The notes: generated from the letters alone by a model not told the origin. Counted from the first letter of the stretch, positions 13,456-24,005 are shown. The stretch is 64,000 bases of DNA from Ligula intestinalis (GCA_036362985.1 JAYGXS010000009.1:26198747-26262746); one strand, 5' to 3'. Translations and numbers: made by a program.

Positions 13456-13779
13456 GCTGAATAATCCATAAAAGACAGCTGAAAACAGCCACCAATTCCA
13501 TTTCCACTTTGTCCAGATTTTTGTTTTTACTGTGAGTGCTGACATGAGGTACAGTCCAGGAAGTTGGCGCTGACCTTATTTTAGTAAGACACGTTTGGTA
13601 TGTTGAAAATTCCTCAGTTTGGAAATGATATACAATTAACCACGGATGCCGTTTCACTAAATTTTATGAAAAATATCCAGTTCAGGTATATACTCGCACC
13701 CAAATTTGTTCATCTGAACCTCATAAGAGATTCGCATGCATGCAATTTGGTGGCTCTGTTGCGATCGCTGTAGCCATAA

Positions 13780-13930
13780 GGAAACCCTAGCTGCTAAGAC
13801 CCCAGTTTTGGCCCAAAATATGCCTCGTTCTAATATTGCAAATGCACCAATAAGTGGCGGATGACATACGATGATTTTACGAAGAATTTTAGATTCTGAG
13901 CGTTCTGTTTCTAAATTGCGCATTACCGGA
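13780..13930 (+). repeat. Dispersed repeat R5, fragment
   Basis: Positions 13830-13925 resemble 8250-8340 in the same orientation. Shared features are a gttcta/gtccta word, then acgatgattttacga and a gttctgtttc end. Diverged, non-coding. Confidence 0.45.
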
Positions 13931-13964
13931 AAAATATATTGCCATGTGATTCCAATTTAATATA

Positions 13965-14260
13965 CAGTTTAACCTCGGTTCACGAGTTTAATCCATTCCA
14001 CCACCGAGCTCGCAACATGAAACGTTCCTCTTGCTTAACATAGCTAATCAAACTGCATCAGTTCACTTATTGTCGAAAGGCGACCGAGGAATCACGCCCT
14101 GACAGCAAGACCCTACGGGGGACACAGGCAACTTCACCCATCTGCAAGTCGTTGACTGAGCGGTCCATCGAATTTTGCCCGTTTGTGTTCTGTCTGTGAT
14201 TCCAGACTCCGGCGTAGTAAAATGCATTGCTGCTAATCAAATATCTGATGGTGCTTTGTG
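13965..14260 (+). mobile_element. pogo/Tigger-like MITE, left part (related to 44416-44691)
   Basis: The end cagtttaacctcggttcacg, preceded by TA, continues with gagtttaatccattccaccacc. This matches the left end of the complete element at 44416 through about 80-100 bp. Ends of the type CAGTGGAACCTCGGTTAACG with TA target sites are typical of pogo/Tigger-group Tc1-mariner elements. I could not find the right terminal repeat here, so the copy looks truncated and the end given is approximate. Confidence 0.55.
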
Positions 14261-14344
14261 ACAAAATATTGTATGGTCTAGCAACAAATAATTTTAATGC
14301 TGAATTCCCTCCTTGTTTCCCGGAAAAATTTGATTTGCACACTA

Positions 14345-15060
14345 GCCTTCACCTGCTTTCTATTGACGTCTAAAATCAAATTTTACAGTTACTTCGACGT
14401 AGTTGCTTTTTCCGTAACTGCAGCAGATCCTTCAAACTACTCCAGATTTTTCATGCCGTGGATGTAGGTGTGGAGGCTGGTCCCAAATCCGCACGCTAGG
14501 TAAGGGGACGACTGGGACCGCATGGGGTTGATAGTACTATAAAAGACGCACTATGAAGGAGTCTGATTTCAAATTCTGAGAAGGATCATGATTCCTGGTC
14601 AGTTGACAGCTTTCAAGGCAAAGGACGATAGCGTGTCAGCTATGCTTTTGTGGGAAATGTGTTAATGCGCCGTGAGGATGTCCCATCGACTGCACTTTCT
14701 CACTCTCCTCCCCACTCCCATGCGTTAGTCGACTGGCGGAGTCAAGCCACCCGGGGAATAAAATTGGATCCGGTGGCTGACAAAACTTTATGGTCCGTCT
14801 GTGCGTGCCACACGCGACCTGATCCCTGCTGCACGGGTGTTAGGCAATATGCAGATGGACATGCTTCTTACGGGAATGAGATGTGCGCATTCTCGCATAT
14901 GGACACGAGGTATTGCATGTTTGCACGGCTGTTGCATGGTGTACTGTAAACAGGCATCGTGGATACAAGTGCGTGTGTGTGCGTATGTGTGTGTGCGTGT
15001 GTGTGTGTGGGAGGGGGAATGGGGTGTTCAGCTGGGGGTTGAGTGTGAAGGTCGTTCGTG
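14345..15060. other. Non-coding stretch with a TATA-like box and a TG microsatellite
   Basis: A tactataaaag word at about 14534 resembles the tcctataaaag word upstream of the retrotransposon ORF at 16490, so this may be promoter-like sequence of a related element. Positions 14968-15010 are an imperfect (TG)n tract. Overlapping ORFs over 14650-15320 on both strands are products of low-complexity, GC-rich DNA. Confidence 0.4.
14968..15010. repeat. Imperfect (TG)n microsatellite
   Basis: Alternating TG with a few C and A interruptions over about 43 bp, then a G-rich run. Confidence 0.85.
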
Positions 15061-15064
15061 GTAG

Positions 15065-15330
15065 ATCGCATCATCTTCCTCGCGTAGGTGGTGGCTACGC
15101 CTAGCATCCCTGGCTGGTATCCAGCTCTCACTTGTGGCTCCCCGTAGCCAGGCTCTGCCTGGCGGCCACCCCCCGGCTTCCCGCCTCGATCAGAGGGCCA
15201 AACCAAGTGAGGGTCTCCGGTGTGTGTGTTCCCACGCCCGGCATGCCCCTGCGTCGCAGCAGTAAGTACCTTAGAAGACGCAGCTGGTGGAAGGAAGCTT
15301 CTTTCTTTATACCGTTCCATTGTCTGTGTG
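15065..15330 (+). other. GC-rich structured leader, possible 5' UTR of the LINE
   Basis: This block holds strong stem-loops: gctgg-tat-ccagc near 15113-15125 and GCCAGGC-TCT-GCCTGGC at 15147-15163, followed by a run of C-rich and G-rich words. It lies upstream of the retrotransposon ORF and is interrupted from it by the solo LTR. I infer from position and composition that it may be the 5' leader of that element. No second copy with an intact junction is present to prove it. Confidence 0.35.
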
Positions 15331-15509
15331 CATTTTATTGATTATTTTCCCTTACTCTTGATAACCCACTTGCTATCAGTAGTTGCTTTATCGTTACCAC
15401 CATTATTCCAACCATTCGCGATCAGTGCTTACATCACTAGCTTAAGCATTTCAGTACTCCCGTAACGTTGCTGCATCTGCGTAATTTACTCGATATCCGG
15501 TAGTCTTAA

Positions 15510-15905
15510 TGTAGCGGGTCGTGCCTGGCTAACTAGTTCGCGTCGAAGCGCACTTTCCCAAACGCTCACCGAAATGCTTTCTCGACGTCTCGATCAGCCA
15601 ATCATAGTTCTCGCATTTATGAGACGACGAATGAGGAGCTTGCACGCGGGCCCGACGCAAGTTGCCGCTCTGCCCAAAATCTGCAGGCTGACCTAGCCAA
15701 TGAAAGATCTCCCTCTCTCTGTCTTCTGGCCCGACCTCACTTGGGCCCGGTCAACCTTCTGATCGGACGTATTCCTCCCAAGTCAATCTATTCTCCTCTC
15801 CCGCTGTGCACACAATAAACTTTTCCTACTACTCTGGCCTTCACCGACTTCTCTTCTGCACTAAGTTACCATGGTCTGAAGATCGCAGTTGCACGGCTAC
15901 ACTCA
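15510..15905. mobile_element. Probable solo LTR (396 bp) with 5-bp target duplication
   Basis: The segment starts with TGTAGCGGGTC and ends with GGCTACACTCA, i.e. TG...CA ends, and is flanked on both sides by CTTAA (15505-15509 and 15906-15910). It contains a CCAAT-type word (gccaatcat near 15599) and a polyadenylation signal AATAAA at 15814-15819 followed by a T-rich stretch, the usual layout of an LTR. If the end is taken at 15901 the termini are a perfect TGTAGC/GCTACA inverted repeat, but the duplication is then lost. No internal gag or pol region is present, so it would be a solo LTR from recombination. Orientation is most likely plus from the AATAAA. Confidence 0.6.
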
Positions 15906-16439
15906 CTTAACCCCATGCGATATTAACATTGCATCCCTTGCTCTTTATGCTTATGTATGCCTTATTCCACATCTATTTATCTTGCTACTTTTGTCCAATT
16001 GATATTTGCTATCTGTTACTCTACTGTCTATCTCTCCCATGTTGTCTCTACTGTCATACCTACATTATTCCCTTTCGTTACTTTTAGTCACCTTCATTGT
16101 AGCGATGTTTATCCATTAAGTCGTTCCACCGTCATGATTAGCATTCTTAGTCCTAGCAGAGCTTGCCTCCTTAGTAACATCAGTGATGATAATACCCGAA
16201 GCAGTTACTTTAACAGCAATCAGATGTCACAGCACAAGAATGCGTAGCAGCATAAATAGAGAGACTGTCGCGCTCACCGCTACTGCTACTAAGGCAGATA
16301 CTGCTGCTCCCTCCCTCTTCTCCCCAAATACCTTCCCCCCACCGTCTAAAATTCCTATGGCGGCTCGTAACCAAGTGGTCGTTCAGCATCAAATTAATCG
16401 TGGCCCATGGTGTTGTTCGGCAGCAGTTACTTGTGACAG
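15906..16439. other. T-rich non-coding stretch between solo LTR and LINE
   Basis: Pyrimidine-rich plus strand with short ORFs. The stretch 15330-15509 on the other side of the LTR has similar composition, compatible with one leader region split by the LTR insertion. Confidence 0.4.
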
Positions 16440-16487
16440 GCAGTCATATTTGGGAGTAGCGCTGCCATCCCTCGCGAGAGGGGTAAT

Positions 16488-16500
16488 GGTCCTATAAAAG
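16488..16500 (+). promoter_or_regulatory. TATA-like box before the LINE ORF
   Basis: ggtcctataaaag directly precedes the first ATG at 16501. A similar tactataaaag occurs at about 14534. Function is inferred from position only. Confidence 0.3.
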
Positions 16501-18390
16501 ATGGTTCCAAACACGCTGGGTCACGACATCTGCCAGCTGACCGTGGCTGTCAGACTGCATACACGCGGTCGAAACACTACAAACGCAAATCAAAACCACT
16601 CTCCTCCCCACCCTCCCACTAACCCGTTTCCTTCCCGCAAGACAGCTCCCAGAGCTCACAGGATGACATCTCAGGGAGCTCAGGTAAGTCCTACCACCTT
16701 CGGCGCTTGGAATGTTCGTTCCTTTTTAGATAACCCGAGGAGCATCCGACCAGAACGGAGAACAGCGCTTATCACCCGGGAACCGGCGCGCTTCAAGGTG
16801 GACATCGCTGCACTCAGCGGAACCCGCTTCTCCGGTGAAGGTTCCATAGAAGAGGTGGGTTCCGGCTACACCTTCTTCTATGTGGGCCGTCCGACAGCAG
16901 AGTGACGCGAGGCCCGCGTCGCCTTTGCCATCCGGAAGGACATCGTGGGACGACTACCCAGTACGCCGCAGGGTATCAACGACCGCCTGATGAGTCTCCG
17001 CCTGCCTCTCTGGGGTGGCAAATTTGCCACCATTTTTAGTGTCTACGCTCCTCCGATGATCAGCTCTGACGAGACAAAGAACAAGTTCTACGAGGATCTG
17101 CACGCCCTCCTGGCCTCTGTGCCAAAGGCGGACAAGTTGATAGTCCTTGGTGACTTCAATGCCCGCGTCGGCACAGACCACGCCGCCTGGAGAGGAGTGC
17201 TCGGACCCCACGGCCTCCGAGGACTCAACGACAATGGCCTACTCCTCCTTTGGATCTGCGCGGTGCACCGTCTCATACTGACCAACACCTACTTCAGCCA
17301 ACCGCTGCAGCAGAAGGCGACCTGGATGCACCCCAGGTCTCGACAGTGGCATCTTCTGGATTATGTCCTTGTGCGCCGATGCGACCAGCAGGACGTGTTG
17401 GTGACAAAGGCAATGCCGGGTGCCGATGGTGATACCGATCATCGTCTCATCATCTCCAAGATGCGGATCCGTCTTCAACCACGCAGGAGACCTCAAGGTA
17501 AGCGACCCCCAGGTAAGTTGAATACTGATCTGTTAAACTTGCCTGCCAACCGCATGCGTTTCAGCAACGAGTTGACCCAACAGCTGAATAACCTCCCAGT
17601 CACAGAAGAGAATACCTCCGTGGAGACTCGTTGGTGTCAACTACGGGATGCTGCTCAATCCACTGCTAAACGCATCCTTGGGCCCGCGCCCCGCCCACAC
17701 CAAGACTGGTTCGACGAAAACGATGCAGCCATCAGTACTCTCATCTCTGAGAAGAATCGCCTCCACAAAGAATATGCCGCTCACCCTACCGACGCCACGA
17801 AAGCAGCCTACTACCAAAGTCGCCGTCTTGTACAGCAGCAGCTGGGAGAAATGCAGGACGCTTGGATGGCTCGTAAGGGTGAGGAAATCCAAGGCTATGC
17901 GGATTGCAATGAATGGAAGAACTTCCTCGCTGCGCTCAAAGCAGTTTACGGCCCCGTAGTGAGAGGCACAGCCCCGCTTCTCAGCGCGGACGGTACCACC
18001 CTCAACACTGAGAAGACCCAACTTCTGAGCCGCTGGGCCGAGCACTTCCAAAGTGTACTCAATCGGTCCTCTACCACTTCTGAGGCTGCCATTGAGCGGT
18101 TGCTGCAAGTTGACATTAATGCTGACCTCGACCTCCCACCCACCCCTGAGGAGACCTTCAAGGCTGTGCAGCAGCTGTCCAGCCGAAAGGCACCCGGTTC
18201 CGACGGGATCCCGGCGGAGATTTACAAATATGGTGGTCACCAACTCATAACTCACCTCACCACCCTGTTCCAAGAGATGTGGCAACAGGGCCAAGTTCCC
18301 CAGGATTTCAAGGACGCCACCATGGTCCACCTCTACAAGCGTAAGGGGAACGCCAGGTCTGTGACAACCACCGCGGCATTTCACTGCTGA
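16501..18390 (+). pseudogene. LINE endonuclease and N-terminal part of reverse transcriptase
   Basis: The first segment (134 codons, 16501-16905) has a proline-rich start, then the endonuclease entry motif WNVRS (residues 70-74) and VDIAALSGTRF (100-110). In this fold the residue at 107 is normally the metal-binding glutamate; here it is glycine. An in-frame TGA at 16903-16905, a likely CGA to TGA CpG change, is followed in the same frame by 481 more codons from 16945. These contain [10 protein letters not shown] (with D70 and N72) and DTDHRLIIS (D165, H166), the other hallmark motifs of the exonuclease-endonuclease-phosphatase fold. [15 protein letters not shown] motif begins the reverse transcriptase. 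The frame ends at 18390 because one base is missing near 18350. The protein would nick target DNA and prime reverse transcription; this copy cannot. Confidence 0.92.
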
Positions 18391-19757
18391 ATATTGCCGG
18401 TAAAATCTTCGCACGCATTCTCCTCAATCGTCTGAATAGCCACCTGGAACAAGGGCTTCTGCCTGAAAGTCAGTGTGGTTTTCGACGTCACCGCGGCACC
18501 ACTGACATGATATTTGCCGCACGTCAGCTTCAGGAGAAATGTCAAGAGATACGGACCCACCTCTACACTACGTTCGTAGATCTGATAAAAGCCTTCGACA
18601 CGGTGAACCGGCCCGGACTTTGGAAAGTCATCCAGAAGTTTGGCTGTCCGGAACACTTCACCCACATGGTTCGACAACTCCATGATGGGATGATGGCGCG
18701 CGTCGCGGACTACGGAACGCTGTCCGAAGCCTTCGCAGTGACCAATGGAGTGAAGCAGGGCTGTGTCCTCGCACCCACCCTCTTCAGTCTCATTTTCTCT
18801 GCCATGCTGATGGACGCCTACCGTGACGAGCGTCCCGGAATCCCCCTCAACTACAGAACGGACGGAAACCTCCTCAACATTCGTCGGATGCAGGCCCCCA
18901 CGCGCGTCTCCACAGCCACAGTTCATGATCTGCTGTTTGCGGACGACTGCGCTCTCAACACCACCACCGAAGCAGACATGCAAAGGAGTATGGACCTCTT
19001 TGCAGCAGGTTGCGCCAACTTTGGCCTCACCATCAACACGGACAAGACGGTGGTTATGCATCAACCGCCGCCAGGTGCTGACCTCAACCCCGCACGCATC
19101 AACGTCAACGGAGCCGTACTGCAGAACGTGGACAACTTCACTTACCTCGGCAGTACGCTTTCCTGCAACACTAAAATAGACGCCGAGATTGCCCGCACAA
19201 TCTCCAAAGCCAGTCAAGCCTTCGGTCGGCTACAAGCCTCCGTATGGAATCGGCATGGTCTTCAACTGTCAACGAAATTGAAGATGTACAAGGCTGTTGT
19301 GCTGTCAACACTCTTGTACGGAGCGGAGACTTCGACTGTCTATGCTAGCCAAGCGCGGAAACTGAACCACTTTCACATCAGCTGCCTACGCCGCATATTG
19401 AAAGTGAAGTGGCAGGAGAAGATTCTTGACACAGAAATCCTGGAGAGAACGGAAGTTCTCAGCATCCAAGCCATGCTCAGGCAGATACAACTGCACTGGA
19501 GCGGTCACGTGGTACGTATGAACGACGAACGGCTACACAAGCGACTGTTCTATGGCGATGTCGCCGTAGGCACCCATCGCAAAGGAGGACAGAAGAGACG
19601 TTACAAGGATACCCTGAAGCGTCTCCAAATCAACACGTTGAACTGGGAGGAGCTAGCACAGGATCAATCTGTGTGGCGAAGAGCGGTAAAAACAGGCGCC
19701 GCAGTCTTCGAAGCTAGTCGGATCGCCGCCGCCAAGGCAAAACGGATGGCATGCTAG
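18360..19757 (+). pseudogene. LINE reverse transcriptase and C-terminal region
   Basis: Reading resumes one frame over from about 18360, and the open stretch from the ATG at 18507 is 416 codons. Counted from that ATG, motif A is FVDLIKAFD (23-31), motif B is [11 protein letters not shown] (80-90), and motif C is FADD (144-147, codons at 18936-18947). Motif D-like [10 protein letters not shown] and NFTYLGSTL follow. The rest matches the C-terminal region of RTE-like LINEs: [39 protein letters not shown]. All three catalytic aspartates are present, so this domain itself looks intact. The ORF stops at TAG 19755-19757, after which finger-coding sequence continues in the same frame. Family assignment rests on these motifs; the exact clade is not certain. 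Confidence 0.93.
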
Positions 19758-20357
19758 CCTCACAATCCACGGACGCACGCTGATACCATCCAAGCCCTTC
19801 CAAAGTTTCCGCGTTGTCAACGCACCTTCCGTGCACGCATTGGCTTGATTGGTCACCTCCGGAAGCCGTGCAACCCTCCTCCGACAGCATCCACGTCTAC
19901 TGCACCAAGCACTCCACCAGACCCTACTCCAGCCTCCACCTCGACGGCAATAATCGACGCGAGAGATGCCTTGCCCTCATCAACCGACTCCAACCCACCC
20001 ACAACTTCCTCCACATCATTGCCCTTCCGACACATCACCACCCGCAACAACTCGTACACTTGAACCCCCCACCAGCTCTGAGGGCGTGATTACCATCACT
20101 GCAGTCACACATTCACCTCACGCATAGGCCTAATCGGTCACTTGCGAATTCATCGCACAGAGACTGGTAAACTAGTGCCTGGAGCACCAACACACAGACG
20201 AGACCGCCTACTTCACTGCCTACACTGCCCCCGATCATTCGCTCATCGCATGGGCCTACTTGGTCACATGCGCACTCACGACAGTGGCACTGACCGTGAT
20301 GTCGGCAAACCTAGCACCTCACACATCCCCACCACCAGCCTTAACCCCACTCACTAA
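19758..20357 (+). pseudogene. C-terminal zinc-finger tail of the LINE protein
   Basis: In the same frame as the reverse transcriptase, beyond a TAG, three finger units are readable. Unit 1 (19806-19871) is FPRCQRTF...GLIGHLRKPC, a CX2CX12HX4C finger with its first Cys replaced by Phe. Unit 2 (20091-20153) is YHHCSHTF...GLIGHLRIH with its first Cys replaced by Tyr. Unit 3 (20217-20279) is CLHCPRSFAHRMGLLGHMRTH, an intact CX2CX12HX3H finger. A linker HRTETGKLVPGAP joins units 2 and 3. A Ser/Thr/Pro-rich spacer of about 70 residues separates units 1 and 2 and contains stops at 20061 and 20079. The fingers probably bind the element's RNA or target DNA, which is inference. Related tail fragments occur at 23.1, 23.7 and 37.4 kb. 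Confidence 0.85.
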
Positions 20358-20420
20358 TCGCCTCGCGTCACGAATGCGTCGTCAAATTTGTCTGGAACAC
20401 AGGTGAGTGCCTCCTATCTC

Positions 20421-21035
20421 AGGTAAGTGGAAGCCGTTCTTGCTAAATTCGTCGAATACTGTCTTGCCTTTTACTGCCCCATAATAGCTCCTGTAGTTTA
20501 TATTACTCGCTCCATTACCGCAATCATACTCATACTAGCGGCACCTACAGTTCTGTCTTTAGCACAAACGACAGCCTCAGTAGCTACTGAAGATTCTCTG
20601 CTGAAAGGTTAGCTGAGCTTTTGCTCTCATTGTTCTTTTCTATACTTCATCTCCTCTCCTCTCTCTCTCGGCCTGTCTGCGTTCCCCCCTCGCCTCCTTT
20701 CTCTACCTTACTCTTTCACTTTCTTCTTCTTCCTATCCCTTTTCTATTGTTCCCCTTCATCCTTCTTCCTCGTCTTCTTCTTCTACTTCATCTTCCTCCT
20801 CCTCTTCTTCTTCTTCTTTTTCTTCTTCTGCACGTCCACAATTGCAAAGTTCACCAGTTGTCTCTTGCTCTCCTTTCAGCCTCGCCCACGGGTGCCGACC
20901 GGCAACGGAGCATGGGTAGTGCCTTTCAGTCGTCGACTGACTGGTTTCCTCTCAGGAGGGTGTTGGCCCAGGCTTCATGCAGGGCTGCTCTCACCCTTCT
21001 GAGATCCAATGGTCTATATGCACATGCAATGTCAG
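20421..21035. other. Non-coding stretch including a pyrimidine-rich tract
   Basis: Positions 20421-20600 are unremarkable. From 20620 to 20835 the plus strand is almost pure C and T. The 162-codon ORF there is leucine/proline repetition from the tract and is not a gene. Confidence 0.6.
20625..20835. repeat. Polypyrimidine low-complexity tract (CTT-rich)
   Basis: About 200 bp of C/T on the plus strand, ending in ttcttcttcttc-type triplets. It may mark the tail of a retrotransposed copy or simply be a microsatellite. Confidence 0.8.
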
Positions 21036-21039
21036 TCTT

Positions 21040-21590
21040 CAGCCAACCACGGTGCCTGCGGCCTGGAAGGCGCTGGCACTTTCTCTCACTTCTGATTCCC
21101 TGTTGGTGAATGCGCTCGCGCTCCTACTGGGTTTCAGGCCCCACTGCGGATGCCCGAAAAGCTAGGCGATCACTATGCAGTGGGGGAGAGAGTGAGGTCG
21201 ACCTCGGCGCGATTCTTCCCTCACTATAATAAATCTGAATGCGTCTGAATCTATCACGGTGCGCTAAAAGCCGTGGCTTGGAGGGTCTGCTAACTGACGG
21301 GAAAACTCGGGCCCCCACGTAGCTGCTCCTTCTGTACGCGTGTGTCCGTGTGTGCGTACGGGAGGAGAGGGAGGACTGAGAGTCAGGCTACAATGGCTCC
21401 CTCTTAATGTGGCCTTAATGGCACTCCCGCGCACGCGGAAGCATACCTAGCGAGATGGCTGTGTCAAGTGTGCGCGTGCTGAATGTTTATCGCGCCAGCC
21501 ATCTACACCCTCCCTCATCGCCGGTCTTATTGACTTTGTCTTTATACCGGAAACGGAGGTGGGAGTGGCGAGTGAGTGGGTAGATTCTGT
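21040..21590 (+). repeat. Dispersed repeat R3, copy 1 (partners at 54950-55430 and 62440-62655)
   Basis: Collinear with 54950-55430. Shared words include ctaaaagccgtgg, aactgacggga, tggcactcccgc, cagccacctgcaccctcc-like and atcgccggtct. The similarity runs for roughly 480 bp with an interruption near 21330-21390. GC-rich and non-coding. Ends are approximate and the class is unknown. Confidence 0.7.
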
Positions 21591-21599
21591 GCGAGTCTG

Positions 21600-23080
21600 C
21601 CTAAACTCCTGTTTTCTCTCGCACGAGTTGTCTGCGTTGCTCTTGCTTGCTGTCGCTTTGGTCTTGCTTGCCCAGCTTGCCTCTGGGTATGCTGCGGCTT
21701 GCTTCAGCGTTTGCTGCGGCTTGTTGGAGCGCGTGGTGCCCATCATCGAAATCGACGGGGAACTGTCGTGTGTTTGTGTGTGTGGGTGATAAAATCCCAC
21801 GCAACCTAAGTTTATGTTTCATGCAGTATTTGGCAGTTTTTTTCCTGTGCTGATATTTGGACGATTTTCATGGCTGACGGTCGTGGGCCGTGTGCAAGGA
21901 CTCCAAGCATAGACGTGTCCGTCACAGTGTCAGACCAACTGGAAAAATGGGAATACTGAGACTCTATTACCGATGGAAGTGATTATTGTTGGCAGGATGG
22001 TGGGTCCTGTTTTAATGTTACCAAAGCTGAGATGTCGTCTTATAATTACACATTGTTTGAATCCCCGAGGAAGAACGCAAAAATTGAATTCAGCGGAAGC
22101 TGGATATACTGTTTCAGGTAGCAATGGCCGCCAGCGAAGCAGGGCTGATGTTGAATGCGTTCAATCACGCCTGAGAGTGTCTTTGAATCCCCTGTGTGAG
22201 ATGTGACAGTTGCTTTTATGTGATTGTGAAGCGAGTTTCAATTTTGCTCGATTGGTGTATTAGATTGCTCTGGGGGTATTCAGTATTAAGTTACCGTGCT
22301 GCCTGGCCGAAAGATAGAGCGTTCAGATGTCTCTTGAGAAACTATGACTAGTTTTGCACGCACGTGTGCCCACCTTTGTGCGCATGCATTTTGCCGTTTC
22401 AAGTCAAAGAATGGCAATAGCCACCTGCGAAGACAATGACCTGAGGCAGTTCGCATTGAACAAGGACTCCATATCATTTTTGACTGTCCAACACACAACT
22501 GACTCATCAAAGAAACCTGCAAACCAATCGGCTGGCTCTTAACAGATCCCTCCTTACGAGTGATGCCAGTCATATGTTGTGAAATGGGAGGCCGGTTAGT
22601 CATGCTGAACTATTACTAAGTCCGCATCCTAGTCACGAAGAGGCTATGACAAGGCGATATATGATAGGCGCAGTGAATAACAAACTCAGTGTCTCCGACC
22701 CACTGCCACATTTCTCGTTGGCTGAGGCCAGGTGGCGTATAATGAGATATAAGGCAGGAAGGCACAGGCTATCTGAGTTGGTATCCATACCGCCGCTTCC
22801 ATCCTTTCGCTGTCGTATTGTAATCCTGGTCATTTTTGTTGTGCACCAAAGAGCACGGTGATACGCTTATGTGCGGATTTGCCCCTGCCTGCACCCTGTG
22901 CTCAATCCCACCTCCGTTTTTCTTGCGTCAGGCAGGGCAGGTCAGGGAAGAGAGAGGGAGAAAGAGACTGTAGGAGATGCAACGCAAGTCTCCTATCACT
23001 TAAAACTACTTCACACGCAAGTCCCCGTGCTAACACATAGCCTGTATAGTACACAGTGGACCTCATCAGAATTGTCGGTT
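21600..23080. other. Non-coding stretch, no gene recognised
   Basis: Positions 21630-21740 hold many cttgc/gcttgc words that make overlapping Leu/Ala-rich ORFs on both strands. Elsewhere the ORFs (up to 105 codons, minus strand 22286-22603) show no motif. I see no repeat partner. Confidence 0.45.
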
Positions 23081-23084
23081 GAAC

Positions 23085-23165
23085 AGGTGGGGCCGCAGGT
23101 GTAAAGCAAAGCCTACCCTTGCATGGAGTGTGAATTAACAGTGTGGACACGATGGGTGCTGACGT
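23085..23165 (-). pseudogene. Possible remnant of a LINE zinc-finger tail
   Basis: On the minus strand, GTCAGCACCCATCGTGTCC and the following CACACTG resemble the corresponding part of the remnant at 23960-23995. The sequence beyond it (ccatgcaagggtaggc, then acacctgcgg) is compatible with a finger such as CxxC...GLxGHLR. Short and diverged, so tentative. Confidence 0.35.
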
Positions 23166-23649
23166 CATTTGTCCGTAGCACTTGAATCTTGCGGGTCTCT
23201 CCTTACTTCAAGAGCAGTTATTTCGTCGATTTCATAGATGGCTGCTGCAATCTGTATATGATCGATTAGACCCACACAAAGTCTGAATATCTAGAAAGAG
23301 ACAGAGATAGGCTTTATTCTAGAAGTATAATTCTCAGCAAACTTCCATTCGGCGCGCATACAAATGGGTAGGCAAAAAGATAACACGCGAAGATAACAAA
23401 CGACACATATTGACAACGAACAACAACCGCTGACAGCATGAAGAATCATCACCGCAATATCTATTCAAGATATCGTATTCCTCAAAACGGTTCGAGCGGT
23501 GTGTGCACATGGCCCCACTTTTTAGTTCAAATAATCATAGATTGGTACAAAACCAATGTATTATGAATACAATAGGTCAACCAATGTACATATAAGACAA
23601 TTTTTAGTGCAATGCAGAGTGGAAACAATGACGCCTCAATTTCAAAAGA

Positions 23650-24005
23650 CCACCTGACACACTTCAGGCGGATTCAGTGTGCGTGGCAGGTGCATATCGG
23701 GGTTACAAGCGCCAGTTCGCCCGTTTCTGTGCGATAGACTCAAGTGACAGGATGACGAGGAGGTGTCCTCCCGATGGTGGGGCTTGGTAGTTAGTTCATA
23801 TTCTCGGCGGATGAGACATGGACAGTACCCTTTCGTAGGCCTCCGTCCTTCTGCTAATGGCAGCAGTTGTGGTGCTTTTTTGGAAGACGAGGGGTGGTTT
23901 GGATATGTTAACATAACGCTGGGTCCGCACATCAGACTCTGGAATTGCCATTGACAGTGCGGACACGATGGCAAGCAATGTGTGCTTACATGGTTGATGC
24001 GTAGT
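23650..24005 (-). pseudogene. LINE zinc-finger tail remnant
   Basis: The minus strand reads ...VSTHCLPSCPHCQWQF..., matching the plus-strand remnant at 37434 (..TSTHSWPSYPHCQGIF...) for over 100 bp. Both resemble the finger region of the LINE at 19.8 kb but share a deletion inside the finger. Near 23720-23690 the minus strand has HLSLSHRNGRTGAC, which resembles the HLRIHRTETG finger-linker module of the LINE. The 123-codon ORF covering it is open only by chance of decay. It is therefore probably the 3' part of a second, 5'-truncated copy of that LINE family. Confidence 0.55.

Larger units (their letters stand above)
16440..20420 (+). mobile_element. RTE/CR1-type non-LTR retrotransposon with zinc-finger tail, inactivated
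   Basis: One element carries, in order, an AP-type endonuclease, a reverse transcriptase, a C-terminal LINE region and a three-finger tail. A tcctataaaag box lies just before the first ATG at 16501. The coding region is broken by TGA at 16903-16905, a one-base frameshift near 18350, TAG at 19755-19757, and TGA at 20061-20063 and 20079-20081. The coding part is much GC-richer than the host DNA. Boundaries are uncertain: the 5' leader may extend to about 15065 through the solo LTR, and the 3' end is placed where finger-like sequence stops. No target-site duplication was identified. It is a dead copy but young enough for all domains to be readable. Confidence 0.9.

Noticed and set aside
14868..15320. 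150-codon minus-strand ORF
   Set aside because: It crosses the TG microsatellite (His-Thr repetition) and the hairpin-rich leader; no domain.
17641..19217. Long minus-strand ORFs (257 and 278 codons)
   Set aside because: They lie antisense to the LINE reverse transcriptase; open because of its GC-rich codon use.
20621..21109. 162-codon Leu/Pro-rich ORF resembling a membrane protein
   Set aside because: It translates a polypyrimidine tract; the hydrophobicity is a composition effect.
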